Origin: Salinimonas lutimaris
Lineage (GTDB): Bacteria; Pseudomonadota; Gammaproteobacteria; Enterobacterales; Alteromonadaceae
DNA length: 64,000 bases
NCBI RefSeq assembly: GCF_005222225.1
Contig: NZ_CP036536.1
Span: 1,388,001 to 1,452,000, forward strand
Direction of reading: 5' to 3'
The notes under the pieces are model-generated. The model was not told where the DNA came from, ran no database searches, and was given only the letters and a program-made list of their open reading frames with translations. Shown one piece after another: positions 48,151-56,997 of the stretch. Made by a program: the position numbers and the translations under genes. Positions within the stretch are counted from its first letter, which is position 1. Each line of letters begins with the position of its first letter.

Positions 48151-48762
48151 TCAGTAGTTCCTTAGCAGCACGCTGTGCTGTAATGTGCGACTGATATCCG
48201 GATACCCACTCAGGTGCCCCTCCAGTCTGATGATAACCCGGGTTGCCTGGCCGTCTGCAGAATGCTCAAGAATAAAGCTCAGCATTATGATTCGGCTGGT
48301 GGCGGGATCGCTCAGATCCTGCCAGCCGCCAGCGGTGCAGGGCTTTCCGGCAATCCGGTATTCCACCGCATGATTACGCAGGCGAAATCCAAGTACTTCG
48401 GCGGGGCTATTCACTGTGCGCAGTCCGTCATGATTTTTATCGTAATTAAACAGCACGCAGCTATTGGCCGGCTCAGCAGGGTGGTGACCAGTCACTAAGG
48501 CAGGGTAAAAGGGGGATAATGCACGAGATTGCCCGTGATACGCGCGCATTGCGGCTGCGCCGTCATAGCCAGCCCGGGCGATTTCGCTGGCCATTAGCTG
48601 AATAAGCCGGTTCAGCTCGTCTTCCATACGCAGTGTGTGTTGCATCAGGGTGTGGTTCACAAGCACTCTGGCGGCAAAAGTTGAAGCTGCAGATAACAGC
48701 AGGCCGCTGATAGCAAGGGCAACCAGCAAGCCGGTCAGGGAGATACCGCGCTGTGTCAGCAT
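48151..48762 (-). CDS. PilW-like prepilin lacking Glu+5, second set
   Basis: A 203-residue prepilin-like protein with the signal TQRG|ISLTGLLVALAISGLLLSAAS. Position +5 is Gly where almost all pilins, including PilW, have Glu. The rest follows the PilW pattern (EDELNRLIQLMASEIARAGYDGAAA), with two cysteines. I start at the ATG at 48762: it fits the prepilin leader and overlaps the upstream gene by 7 bases; a much longer in-frame reading has no pilin character. Lack of Glu+5 is known for tip pseudopilins such as GspK, so this may be the tip-most subunit of the second set. Confidence 0.75.
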   Translation of the reverse strand: MLTQRGISLTGLLVALAISGLLLSAASTFAARVLVNHTLMQHTLRMEDELNRLIQLMASEIARAGYDGAAAMRAYHGQSRALSPFYPALVTGHHPAEPANSCVLFNYDKNHDGLRTVNSPAEVLGFRLRNHAVEYRIAGKPCTAGGWQDLSDPATSRIIMLSFILEHSADGQATRVIIRLEGHLSGYPDISRTLQHSVLLRNY

Positions 48763-49292
48763 GCCACGACTCCCGGCCAGGCGGCCTGAGGCGTGCAGGA
48801 TCGGGTCCGGCCCAGCGGACTGAGTATCACCCTGATATCGCGTTGTCCGGCACGCAGCAGCACGCTGCCGGCTCCGCCACTGGCCAGGCCACTGCCACCG
48901 GCAAACCGGGCGCTGCCTGATGAGGTACTGACAACACCGCTGAATGTGGCTTGGGCCAGGCGAATGTGCGGAGTAAAAATGCCGCGTCCCTGGGTATGCT
49001 GAAGCTGACAGACTGGTAAGTAACAGGGGCACTCGGGGAGATGACTGATAGTGGCGCAGTCAGGCTGGGTAAAAAAGTGGACAAATACCGGCTGGTCTGA
49101 TTCCAGGGCAATCAGCTGGGCCTGGCGTAAAAACAGGCGCAGCTGTTGCGCACTGTTTTTTAGTCTGGTTTGCTCCAGCCATGTGGTATAGGATGGAGCA
49201 CCGAGGGTTACCAGAATAAGAACGATACAAATGGTTACCATGAGTTCGATCAGCGTAAAGCCCCTGCCTCGTTTAAATCTGTCCTTTTGCAC
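48756..49292 (-). CDS. GspH/FimT-family minor pilin, second set
   Basis: A 178-residue prepilin with the canonical signal RGRG|FTLIELMVTICIVLILVTLGAPSYTTWLEQ, Glu at +5, and the GspH/FimT C-terminal pattern (FLRQAQLIALESDQPVFVHFF, and the closing ILSPLGRTRSC). First gene of the minus-strand operon FimT-PilW-PilX-PilV, the gene order seen in most minor-pilin operons, where FimT/FimU comes first. Start is GTG at 49292, with AAACAGG-like purines upstream only weakly matching a ribosome site. Confidence 0.82.
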   Translation of the reverse strand: MQKDRFKRGRGFTLIELMVTICIVLILVTLGAPSYTTWLEQTRLKNSAQQLRLFLRQAQLIALESDQPVFVHFFTQPDCATISHLPECPCYLPVCQLQHTQGRGIFTPHIRLAQATFSGVVSTSSGSARFAGGSGLASGGAGSVLLRAGQRDIRVILSPLGRTRSCTPQAAWPGVVAC

Positions 49293-49381
49293 AGCGTTTT
49301 TGCCTGTAATTGTTGATAGTGTAAGGCAATCATAAACAAGCTCAGCAGCAAAATATGCTGTACAAAGATAGGGTTTTCAGT

Positions 49382-49741
49382 ATGAAAGTGCGTGGGTTTA
49401 CATTGCTCGATACACTTATTGTGGTCGCAGTGATTGGTATTCTGGCTGCGTTGGCGTTACCCGGATATCAGTTTTATGTCAGTCAGTCGAAGCTCGATGG
49501 AGTCAGGCTGGCATTACTGGAGCTGCAAAGTGAGCAGGAAAAACATCGGCTGAGCAGTAAAACCTATGCCACAGCCAGTGAATTACCCTTGCCACAAACA
49601 AACGTCTATGCATTTAGTGTGGAAAATGTTTCGATGGACTCTTACCGTCTGGTGGCTAAACATAAAGATGCCGGAGTCCCGTGTGCGATCATGTCAGTTG
49701 ATGAGTCGTTTAACCGCAGTCCGCAAGGCTGCTGGGAATAA
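49382..49741 (+). CDS. PilE-like pilin with Asp at +5
   Basis: A 119-residue pilin-like protein: signal VRG|FTLLDTLIVVAVIGILAALALPGYQFYVSQSK. Position +5 is Asp instead of Glu, a conservative change rare in pilins. The short C-terminal domain ends with two cysteines (VPCAIMS...QGCWE) as in PilE-type minor pilins. I start at the ATG at 49382, which gives a 5-residue leader; an upstream in-frame ATG at 49355 gives a 14-residue leader. It lies alone between the second operon (divergent) and a convergent FimT-like gene. Confidence 0.75.
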   Translation: MKVRGFTLLDTLIVVAVIGILAALALPGYQFYVSQSKLDGVRLALLELQSEQEKHRLSSKTYATASELPLPQTNVYAFSVENVSMDSYRLVAKHKDAGVPCAIMSVDESFNRSPQGCWE

Positions 49742-49756
49742 AGGTTACCAAACAAA

Positions 49757-50299
49757 TTAGCAGGTCAGGTTACTGTCGTTACCGTCTTCTTTAATGCCGT
49801 CACCATCGCTGTCATTGGCCACTGCAATACGACCGAATAAGGACAAAATCAGTGCCGAGGCCTGTTTCACATCGCCGCTTTGCGGGCAGATTTTAATGGT
49901 GGCTGCACTGGAGATTGAGCCATCGGCCATAAAGGTCAGCGTGCCGCTGATGCCCGACAGGGTATTGTTGCTGTTTATCTTTTCAGTGGTGCCGAGCATC
50001 ATCTCCGCTGACTCGTGCTCACCGTTGTTGTTATCGTCGATAAATGCCATTTTGGACTTTGACCAGTCAGTGGTGCAGTTGATGTAATCGGTGGTTGGAC
50101 ACAGCGTTACCGGGGTGGACTGGTCAACAGCAGTAAAGCGGGCTATGCGCGCAATAGCGCTTAAATCATTGATATCTGCAACAATCCGGTTTTGTTGCAG
50201 TAACGATGAGATACCTGGACCACCGATGGTGATCAAAATAGCTGCGATGGCGATGGTAATCATCAGCTCCACCAGTGTCAGGCCGCGCTGTTTCAACAT
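49757..50299 (-). CDS. GspH/FimT-family minor pilin
   Basis: A 180-residue prepilin with signal KQRG|LTLVELMITIAIAAILITIGGPGISSLLQQ and Glu at +5. The GspH/FimT domain has ARIARFTAVDQSTPVTLCPT, FIDDNNNGEHESAE, and KICPQSGDVKQASALILSLFGRI; four cysteines. It could supply the FimT/FimU that the + strand pilV-W-X-Y1-E operon lacks. It lies alone, convergent with the PilE-like gene (15-base gap), and upstream of it is a gene-free region before nadE. Confidence 0.85.
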   Translation of the reverse strand: MLKQRGLTLVELMITIAIAAILITIGGPGISSLLQQNRIVADINDLSAIARIARFTAVDQSTPVTLCPTTDYINCTTDWSKSKMAFIDDNNNGEHESAEMMLGTTEKINSNNTLSGISGTLTFMADGSISSAATIKICPQSGDVKQASALILSLFGRIAVANDSDGDGIKEDGNDSNLTC

Positions 50300-50407
50300 A
50301 GTTTACAAAGAGTTCATCCTCAAATCAGTAGTGAAAGCTTATACAATTTTATATAGTTTTGGGTATAAAATATTTTGCCTCAGGGTTGCTTTTAATAACC
50401 GATATAA

Positions 50408-50481
50408 CAATATCAGTCGGTGAACCGACGCAATATCGACGTCATTGGGCATGATATTGTCAGTCTGGTGTCAGGCTGACA
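50408..50481. repeat. Spaced CAATATC repeats and hairpins upstream of nadE
   Basis: CAATATC occurs at 50408-50414 and 50431-50437 and inverted (GATATTG) at 50453-50459, spaced 22-23 bases, i.e. about two helical turns. Also two small stems: GTCGG/CCGAC (50416-50429) and TGTCAG/CTGACA (50458-50481). The region lies between the FimT-like gene and nadE and may be an operator array. Confidence 0.45.
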
Positions 50482-50541
50482 GGGTGATGTACATCGCGTA
50501 AACTTATTCAGGACGTCATTCGACAAAATTTGGAAATAAAG

Positions 50542-51378
50542 ATGGAAAAACAAGCTGTTATAAATGAAATGAAAGTGCTGCCAGGTATCGATGCAGAGCA
50601 GGAAGTAGCACGTCGGGTTGGATTTATCAAAAGCCAGCTTAAACAGTCTGGTTTGTCATCACTGGTGTTGGGTATATCAGGCGGGATTGATTCATGCACG
50701 TTGGGTCGGCTGGCCCAGCTGGCAGTGGATGAGCTGAACAATGAAGAGCCCGGCAAATACCAGTTTATTGCAGTCCGTTTGCCTTACGACACGCAGGCTG
50801 ATGAGGCTGATGCGCAGCTGTCTGTTGATTTTATTCAGCCAACCAAAAGTGTGGCGGTCAATGTTAAGCCTGGTGCTGATGCTATTCATAATGAAACCAT
50901 TGCGGCATTGTCAGCAGTCGACTTATTGCCCGACAGCGAGGCAAAACAGGATTTTGTAAAAGGCAATGTGAAAGCCCGTACCCGCATGGTGATTCAGTAT
51001 GAAATTGCCGGTATGACCGATGGCCTGGTGCTGGGGACTGACCATTCAGCAGAAAATATTACCGGCTTCTATACTAAGTATGGTGACGGAGCATGTGATT
51101 TGGCGCCATTGTTCGGACTGAACAAACGACAGGTTCGTCAGGTGGCTGCATTTCTGGGCGCACCTGAAACGGTAATTAGCAAAGCCCCCACTGCCGATTT
51201 GGAGACACTAACGCCACAAAAAGCCGATGAGCAGGCGCTGGGCCTGACTTACGACCAGATTGATGATTTTCTGGAAGGCCGGTCTACTGACGCCAGCGTG
51301 GACGAAAAGTTATTGTCTATCTACCGCAAAACTCAGCACAAGCGGGTGCCGATTCCAACCATCTATGATGAAGAGTAA
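50542..51378 (+). CDS. nadE: NH3-dependent NAD+ synthetase
   Basis: A 278-residue enzyme that amidates deamido-NAD to NAD using ammonia and ATP; E. coli NadE has 275. The ATP pyrophosphatase loop SGGIDS is at 46-51; [20 protein letters not shown] and the final [11 protein letters not shown] are in place. There is no glutaminase domain, so free ammonia is the nitrogen source. ATG at 50542 is chosen over a TTG four codons earlier. The PII gene begins 6 bases after its stop, so the two are one operon. Confidence 0.96.
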   Translation: MEKQAVINEMKVLPGIDAEQEVARRVGFIKSQLKQSGLSSLVLGISGGIDSCTLGRLAQLAVDELNNEEPGKYQFIAVRLPYDTQADEADAQLSVDFIQPTKSVAVNVKPGADAIHNETIAALSAVDLLPDSEAKQDFVKGNVKARTRMVIQYEIAGMTDGLVLGTDHSAENITGFYTKYGDGACDLAPLFGLNKRQVRQVAAFLGAPETVISKAPTADLETLTPQKADEQALGLTYDQIDDFLEGRSTDASVDEKLLSIYRKTQHKRVPIPTIYDEE

Positions 51379-51723
<345 letters not shown>

Positions 51724-51750
51724 CCGGGTTCAGTCAGGCTGACAGACAAT

Positions 51751-51781
51751 AAAAAACGCGGCACAGGCCGCGTTTTTTTTT
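51751..51781. terminator. Bidirectional terminator between glnB and slyD
   Basis: AAAACGCGGC (51753-51762), ACAG, GCCGCGTTTT (51767-51776), with an A-run before and a T-run after: works on both strands for the convergent glnB and slyD. Confidence 0.92.
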
Positions 51782-51788
51782 GCACAAC

Positions 51789-52271
51789 TTAGTGGTCGTG
51801 ACCGCTGCCAGGTCCGTGAGCGTGACCGTGGTCCAGTTCTTCAGCCGTTGGTTCGCGAACTTCAACGACTTCAACTTCAAAGTTCAGCGGTACGCCGGCC
51901 AGAGGATGGTTACCGTCAACCACAACGTGGTCATCGGCAACATCGATAATCATCACTGATTGTTCACCCTGCTCAGTGGTAGCACGAAAAGACATGCCCA
52001 CTTCTACATCCATACCGTCAAACATATCTTTTGGTACTTGCTGAACCAGTTCATCAACACGTGGGCCGTAAGCTTTTTCAGGCTCAACCGCAACTTCAAA
52101 TTTGTCACCGGTAGACTTGCCTTCAAGTGCATCTTCAAGCCCTTCGATCAGAAAGCGTCTGCCCAGCAGAACTGTCAGCGGCTGTTTACCTTCTGAGGAG
52201 TCCAGCTGAGTCCCATCCTGAGATGACACTGTGTAGTGTAAAGAAACGACGCTGTCGGAAGTGATTGTCAT
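51789..52271 (-). CDS. slyD: FKBP-type peptidyl-prolyl isomerase SlyD
   Basis: A 160-residue prolyl isomerase, chaperone and nickel-binding protein. FKBP half: VVSLHYTVSSQDGTQLDSSEG, LIEGLEDALEGKSTGDKF; insert-in-flap domain from AYGPRVDELVQQVPKDMF to GNHPLAGVPL; and a His-rich tail (DHGHAHGPGSGHDH). The tail is shorter than in E. coli SlyD (196) and has no cysteines, so metal binding is probably weaker. Convergent with glnB. Confidence 0.93.
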   Translation of the reverse strand: MTITSDSVVSLHYTVSSQDGTQLDSSEGKQPLTVLLGRRFLIEGLEDALEGKSTGDKFEVAVEPEKAYGPRVDELVQQVPKDMFDGMDVEVGMSFRATTEQGEQSVMIIDVADDHVVVDGNHPLAGVPLNFEVEVVEVREPTAEELDHGHAHGPGSGHDH

Positions 52272-52335
52272 AATGGTTCCTGATATTGCTGGTAGCCGAA
52301 GCTACCGTGAATTTTGTGCGTGTCTGCCGAACAGA

Positions 52336-53325
52336 TTATTTACGCACGTTACTTTTCTCTGGTTCGATTACATAAGGCAAAGCCTGAATCGAAAATTCAT
52401 ACTCGTGGGCGCTGGCCAGCCTGAAAATATCTTCATTTTCAGTATCATTGCTTAGCACTGCCAGTAACCAGGTTTCTTCACCCAGAATGGCACTGCGAAC
52501 CACTGCGCCACCACGACGCCAGTTTTCACCAATTTTCTTTTCAACCATAGCATCTGCGGGCAAGGGCACGCCAGCATCCACCCGGAAAATAAACGCCGCG
52601 CGCTTATTTTTGCCCAGATATTTGGTTCGGGCGACGACTTCCTGACCCATGTAACAGCCTTTACGAAAATCGATGCCACCCAGAGCCTGCCAGTTCAGCA
52701 TCTGCGGCACATATTCGTTGCTGTGCGCAGTAGTAATATGAGGAATGCCCGCCGCCACTGACAAGGCTTCAAATACTCTGGAATCGTATTGTTCAACCCC
52801 ATCCGTCTGGGCAAACTGCTGAATACTATTAATCATTGCGTTACTGGCAATAACCAGATAAACACCCACCGGCGCATCCAGACGAATAGCGACACCAACA
52901 TCATTGCTAACCGCGGCCAAATCACTATCGGGCAGGGCACCAAATTCATCATTAATCCACTGCTGTGCGTGTTCACCACTTACAGCAAACTGATGATAGG
53001 TTTCGCTGGCATCCACAATATCCACTTTGGAAAACACCCCGTATTTATTCAGCTGTGCCAGGGAGATATCCAGAACATCAGAAGGCAGACTCAACAAAAT
53101 TTGCTGGTCGTGCCGCACTATGGTCTGCAGTGACCAGGCTTTACCCTTAAAGTCGCAGTGGGCCGAGCGCCGTGCCTGCGTATTGGTTATACCGGGAACA
53201 TCGACCGTTACCTGGCCCTGCAGGTAGGTTTCCTTATCATCGCCATTCAGCGCTATCACACCGTAATGTTCCAGTGGAATGATAAAGTTACTGGCAATAT
53301 CGCCTAAACCTGCAAGCGTGGTCAT
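52336..53325 (-). CDS. ygfZ: Folate-binding protein YgfZ (Fe-S cluster repair)
   Basis: A 329-residue protein of the GcvT-like folate-binding family, same size as E. coli YgfZ (326). The family signature KGCYMGQEVVARTKYLG, including the essential Cys, is present. The N-terminal GDDKETYLQGQVTVDV and C-terminal DTENEDIF segments also match. YgfZ uses tetrahydrofolate to help repair or assemble some Fe-S enzymes such as MiaB. It is divergent from sdhE, the E. coli arrangement. Confidence 0.94.
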   Translation of the reverse strand: MTTLAGLGDIASNFIIPLEHYGVIALNGDDKETYLQGQVTVDVPGITNTQARRSAHCDFKGKAWSLQTIVRHDQQILLSLPSDVLDISLAQLNKYGVFSKVDIVDASETYHQFAVSGEHAQQWINDEFGALPDSDLAAVSNDVGVAIRLDAPVGVYLVIASNAMINSIQQFAQTDGVEQYDSRVFEALSVAAGIPHITTAHSNEYVPQMLNWQALGGIDFRKGCYMGQEVVARTKYLGKNKRAAFIFRVDAGVPLPADAMVEKKIGENWRRGGAVVRSAILGEETWLLAVLSNDTENEDIFRLASAHEYEFSIQALPYVIEPEKSNVRK

Positions 53326-53479
53326 AAATGTGCTCCCGTAAAAAATGGTTATGTCTTACAGTTGGGGTTTGTTACAAATAAGCAAGGGAAAACCGGCCAA
53401 TTTAGACAAAAAGGTCAGTGATTCAACCGGATGCTGCATGATATAGTATGGCCAATATTACTAATCGGTTCTGTTGTAT

Positions 53480-53731
53480 ATGTTTTCACCTAAACGACTG
53501 GCACGTTTGAAGTGGGCGTGCCGCCGCGGCATGCTCGAACTGGATGTTCTGTTTTTGCCGTTTGTAGAAACCGGCTTTGCCGAATTAAGCGAAGAAGACC
53601 AGGAAACCTTTGAACGCCTGTTGACCAGTGATGATCCGGATCTGTTTGCCTGGTTCATGGGTCATCAAAAGTGTGATGATCCAGAGCTGGCCGCGATGGT
53701 TGCTCACATTCTAAGCCGTGTCAAAGTATAG
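53480..53731 (+). CDS. sdhE: Succinate dehydrogenase FAD assembly factor SdhE
   Basis: An 83-residue protein of the SdhE/CptB (YgfY) family that helps attach FAD covalently to SdhA and FrdA. The RGMLELDVLF motif with the key Arg-Gly is present (CRRGMLELD at about 15-23), followed by the acidic helix DQETFERLL and DDPDLFAWF. I start at the ATG at 53480; a TTG two codons earlier is possible. It overlaps ygfX by 14 bases. Confidence 0.93.
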   Translation: MFSPKRLARLKWACRRGMLELDVLFLPFVETGFAELSEEDQETFERLLTSDDPDLFAWFMGHQKCDDPELAAMVAHILSRVKV

Positions 53732-54146
53732 GATTCGGCTGACTCCTTCAGTGGTAAGGCGCTGGCGTCCGGGCATTCCGGTACTGATGGTAACCGGCGC
53801 TTTGTGCCTGACCCACGACAACCTCTGGTCCTTTGTGCCCGGCTGGCTGGTAATAGCACTGCCTGTTTTGACTGCCTGCCTGGCATTCCTGGCTGTTCGC
53901 CCCGGAGATGCTGACCGCCAGTATGAAGTGCTGTACGACGGCCACCTCGGCTGGCAGCAGGCTATCTCTGGTGAGCATCTGGCAGACTCTGCGCGCTGGT
54001 TTATCAGTCCGGCTTCCAGGGCAACGCCTTTTGGGTTGGTGCTGCATTTCGAGCAACCGTCCGGTCATACGATGGTTCGCTGGCTGTTTCGCAGTGAGTG
54101 CACCACCGCAGATTACCGTCGCCTGGCCAGGGCATTGCGTCAATGA
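53718..54146 (+). CDS. ygfX: YgfX (CptA) membrane protein
   Basis: A 142-residue protein with two close N-terminal membrane helices (about 19-36 and 42-59) and a soluble C-terminal part ending in a basic stretch (DYRRLARALRQ). It matches YgfX/CptA, the partner of SdhE/CptB, which has been proposed to act on cell division proteins as a toxin-like factor or to tether SdhE. The role is unsettled. Starts with GTG at 53718, within the end of sdhE (14-base overlap), so expression is coupled. Confidence 0.85.
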   Translation: MSKYRIRLTPSVVRRWRPGIPVLMVTGALCLTHDNLWSFVPGWLVIALPVLTACLAFLAVRPGDADRQYEVLYDGHLGWQQAISGEHLADSARWFISPASRATPFGLVLHFEQPSGHTMVRWLFRSECTTADYRRLARALRQ

Positions 54147-54174
54147 AGCCGACAATCAATATGTGTAAAAAGTT

Positions 54175-55065
54175 ATGAGTTTACTGCGTTTATACGGCAA
54201 GGCTTTGCGACAGCGGGCTGATAAGGTTGTGCTGAGCCAGTTTAAACCGCCGGGCCTGCCTACCTGTGAGTATGATCGCCAGGTGTTGGTGGAAAAAAGA
54301 ACCTACCAAAAGTATTGCGATATGGTGGGCTGGGACGCCGGCCGGCCGTTGCACCCCTGTTATCTGCAAATGCTGAGTTTGCCGCTCCAGCTTAAGTGCC
54401 TGACTACGCCAAAAAGCCCGTTTCCGGTGATGGGGCTGGTGCATATGGGCAACCGCATCCGGTTGTCGCATACCTATGAGATAGGTGTACCGGTGCATTT
54501 ATATGCCAGCTACAGCGGCGTCAGACAGCATCATCGTGGCTGGGAAATTGATATTACCGTCAGTGGACGCCAGGAGCGTCAGCGAGTCTATGAAGCCACC
54601 GCCAGTTATCTGGTCAGGGTCAATGCCGCTCACGTTAAACCAGAGTATAACCGGTCGCGCCGGGCAAAGGGTGATGCTCCTCTTGTGCTGCCCGAAGGGA
54701 TGGCAGTTTGCGCAGAACTGACTGCAAGTCGTGGAACAGGGCGGCGTTATGCAGCGCTTTCCGGTGATGCTAATCCAATTCACCTGAGCCGCCTGAGCGC
54801 ATCAGTGATGGGATTTCGTAAGGCCATTGCCCACGGGATGTGGTCATTAGCTGCATCAGGCTCCGTGATCCTCAAAGATGCCTGGCAGGGCCCGGCAACT
54901 CAATCTGGCTCATTGCTGTTAGAAAACCGGTTTATGTCGCCACTGATGTTACCCGGTAAAGCACAGGTATATGCCTCGCCCCAGAGCAGTAAGCGTGAGT
55001 TCATTGTTACTAATACCTCGCTGAGCGCAGCCCATTTGGAGGGGACGCTGACGTTTTCACCGTAA
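54175..55065 (+). CDS. MaoC-like hot-dog-fold protein
   Basis: A 296-residue protein whose C-terminal half holds a MaoC-type hydratase motif: RYAALSGDANPIHLSRLSASVMGF...IAHGMW (about residues 192-225), with the catalytic Asp and His of the R-hydratase group. The N-terminal half looks like a second, degenerate hot-dog domain. It is probably an enoyl-CoA or acyl-ACP dehydratase-like enzyme acting on fatty acyl chains. The substrate is unknown. It lies 28 bases after ygfX on the same strand, an unusual neighbour for the sdhE-ygfX pair. Confidence 0.82.
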   Translation: MSLLRLYGKALRQRADKVVLSQFKPPGLPTCEYDRQVLVEKRTYQKYCDMVGWDAGRPLHPCYLQMLSLPLQLKCLTTPKSPFPVMGLVHMGNRIRLSHTYEIGVPVHLYASYSGVRQHHRGWEIDITVSGRQERQRVYEATASYLVRVNAAHVKPEYNRSRRAKGDAPLVLPEGMAVCAELTASRGTGRRYAALSGDANPIHLSRLSASVMGFRKAIAHGMWSLAASGSVILKDAWQGPATQSGSLLLENRFMSPLMLPGKAQVYASPQSSKREFIVTNTSLSAAHLEGTLTFSP

Positions 55066-55076
55066 AAGAGACAAAC

Positions 55077-55107
55077 CGTGTCACTGGCCTTTATAGCCAG
55101 TGACACG
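55077..55107. terminator. Long perfect hairpin between convergent genes
   Basis: CGTGTCACTGGC (55077-55088), 7-base loop, GCCAGTGACACG (55096-55107): a 12-bp perfect stem between the MaoC-like gene and nadB. No T-run follows, so it may act as a transcript end protector or a Rho-assisted or bidirectional stop. Confidence 0.65.
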
Positions 55108-55134
55108 TCAAGCTATCGGATGATAGCCGGCAGG

Positions 55135-56799
55135 CTAGGGGCCCAGCGTACCGGGCACCGAATGGGCGGAATGCCGGGATGGGCGCAAAATGGTCGGCAC
55201 CGGTTTTTCCTCGGTGTGCGGATAATCCAGGTTAAAGTGCAGTCCTCGACTTTCCTTACGCTGCATGGCACAGCGTACAATAAGCTCGGCCACAGTCACC
55301 AGGTTTCGCAGCTCCAGCAGATTATTAGACACCCGGAAGTGTGAGTAATACTCCTGAATTTCCTGTTCCAGCAGGTTAATTCGGCGTAATGCCCGTTCAA
55401 GCCGCTTATTGGTGCGCACAATGCCGACGTAGTCCCACATAAACAGGCGCAACTCATGCCAGTTGTGTTGAATGATAACTTCTTCATCTGAGTTGCTGAC
55501 CTGAGATTCGTCCCATGGCGCAATGGGCTCATCACCCGCTGGATCCTGCAATCGGCCAAGTATGTGGTCAGCCGCCGAGGCAGCGTACACCACGCACTCC
55601 AGCAGCGAGTTTGATGCCATCCGGTTAGCCCCATGCAGACCGGTATAGGCCACTTCACCAATGGCATAAACATTATCCAGATCGGTGCGGGCATTGAAGT
55701 CCACCATGACGCCGCCACAACTGTAGTGCGCTGCCGGCACAACCGGAATAGGTTCACGGGTAATATCCAGACCCAGAGCACGGCACTTACGGTAGATATT
55801 AGGAAAATGCTTAACAATAAAGTCGGCTGGTTTGTGACTGATATCCAGATACATGCAATCTGCACCCAGTCGCTTCATTTCATAGTCGATGGCCCGCGCC
55901 ACAATGTCCCGGGGGGCCAGATCGCCGCGTTCATCAAAGTTATGCATAAACCGGGTGCCATCAGCGTGACACAGCTGGGCACCTTCACCGCGCAGTGCTT
56001 CTGAGATCAGGAAATTGCGTGCTTGCGGATGATACAGGCAGGTCGGGTGAAACTGGTTAAATTCCATGTTGGCCACCCGGCAGCCGGCGCGCCAGGCCAT
56101 GGCAATGCCGTCACCGCTGGACACATCGGGGTTGGACGTGTACTGATAAACCTTACTGCCGCCGCCGGTCGCCAGGGTGATAAAGCGAGCCCGAATCACT
56201 TCGACATGTTCGCGCTGGCGGTTCCACACATATACACCACTGCAGCTGCCCTGGCGTGCTTTAGACGGGATCAGGTCAATGGCATTATAGCGTTCAAAAA
56301 AGTGAATGTTCGGATGGTTGGCCACGGCATCGTTCAGGGTCAGCTGCAAGGCTTCTCCTGTGGCGTCAGCAGCATGCAGTATTCGACGATGGCTATGCCC
56401 GCCTTCACGGGTCAGGTGATAACGTTCTTCACCCTGGGCATTCTCTTCTTTATCGAACGGTACACCGTAGTTGATCAGCCAGGTTAGCGCTTCTTTGGCT
56501 TTTTCGGCGGTAAAGCGCACGGCGGCCTCATCACACAAGCCGGCCCCGGCATTCAGGGTGTCCTCAACGTGGTTGTCGATAGAGTCCTGTTCATCGAAAA
56601 CCGCAGCGATGCCGCCCTGCGCATAGCGGGTCGAGCCTTCGTTACGGTCACTTTTGCTAAGTACGATTACATTGCAGTGGTCGGCCAGTTTGAGAGCCAG
56701 ACTTAAACCTGCAGCACCACTGCCGATGATTAGCACGTCACAATTATGTTCAATTGACTGTGACTCTCCGGAAGGTAGTGAAGATGACACTGAATTCAT
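55135..56799 (-). CDS. nadB: L-aspartate oxidase
   Basis: A 554-residue flavoenzyme that oxidises aspartate to iminoaspartate, first step of NAD synthesis. FAD-binding [16 protein letters not shown] at about 24-39; the [16 protein letters not shown]-like [36 protein letters not shown] and [18 protein letters not shown] motifs are all present, as is the long C-terminal helical domain. Length near E. coli NadB (540). It is divergent from rpoE, as in E. coli. With nadE in the same window, two NAD-pathway genes lie 4 kb apart. Confidence 0.96.
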   Translation of the reverse strand: MNSVSSSLPSGESQSIEHNCDVLIIGSGAAGLSLALKLADHCNVIVLSKSDRNEGSTRYAQGGIAAVFDEQDSIDNHVEDTLNAGAGLCDEAAVRFTAEKAKEALTWLINYGVPFDKEENAQGEERYHLTREGGHSHRRILHAADATGEALQLTLNDAVANHPNIHFFERYNAIDLIPSKARQGSCSGVYVWNRQREHVEVIRARFITLATGGGSKVYQYTSNPDVSSGDGIAMAWRAGCRVANMEFNQFHPTCLYHPQARNFLISEALRGEGAQLCHADGTRFMHNFDERGDLAPRDIVARAIDYEMKRLGADCMYLDISHKPADFIVKHFPNIYRKCRALGLDITREPIPVVPAAHYSCGGVMVDFNARTDLDNVYAIGEVAYTGLHGANRMASNSLLECVVYAASAADHILGRLQDPAGDEPIAPWDESQVSNSDEEVIIQHNWHELRLFMWDYVGIVRTNKRLERALRRINLLEQEIQEYYSHFRVSNNLLELRNLVTVAELIVRCAMQRKESRGLHFNLDYPHTEEKPVPTILRPSRHSAHSVPGTLGP

Positions 56800-56917
56800 G
56801 TATTTTAGCGGGTATTCATTAAGCTAAGGTTCGGCAAGTCTAAAGGATGAGCAGTAAAACACAATGGGCTTAATTGCATTCGACCGATGAATTTTGCAAT
56901 TTATCGTCAATCGCAGC

Positions 56918-56944
56918 GAACTTTCTGGATTTATCACAGTCTAC
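56918..56944 (+). promoter_or_regulatory. rpoE: Probable sigma-E promoter of rpoE
   Basis: GAACTT (56918-56923), 16-base spacer, TCTAC (56940-56944). The -35 matches the sigma-E consensus well and the -10 is near TCTGA. It would give a leader of about 50 bases and allow rpoE to drive itself, as it does in E. coli. Confidence 0.6.
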
Positions 56945-56997
56945 CCTAATGCTTGTGTGAGCTATTGCGTAGTAGATGTTAAGGAGATAGGGCTCAG

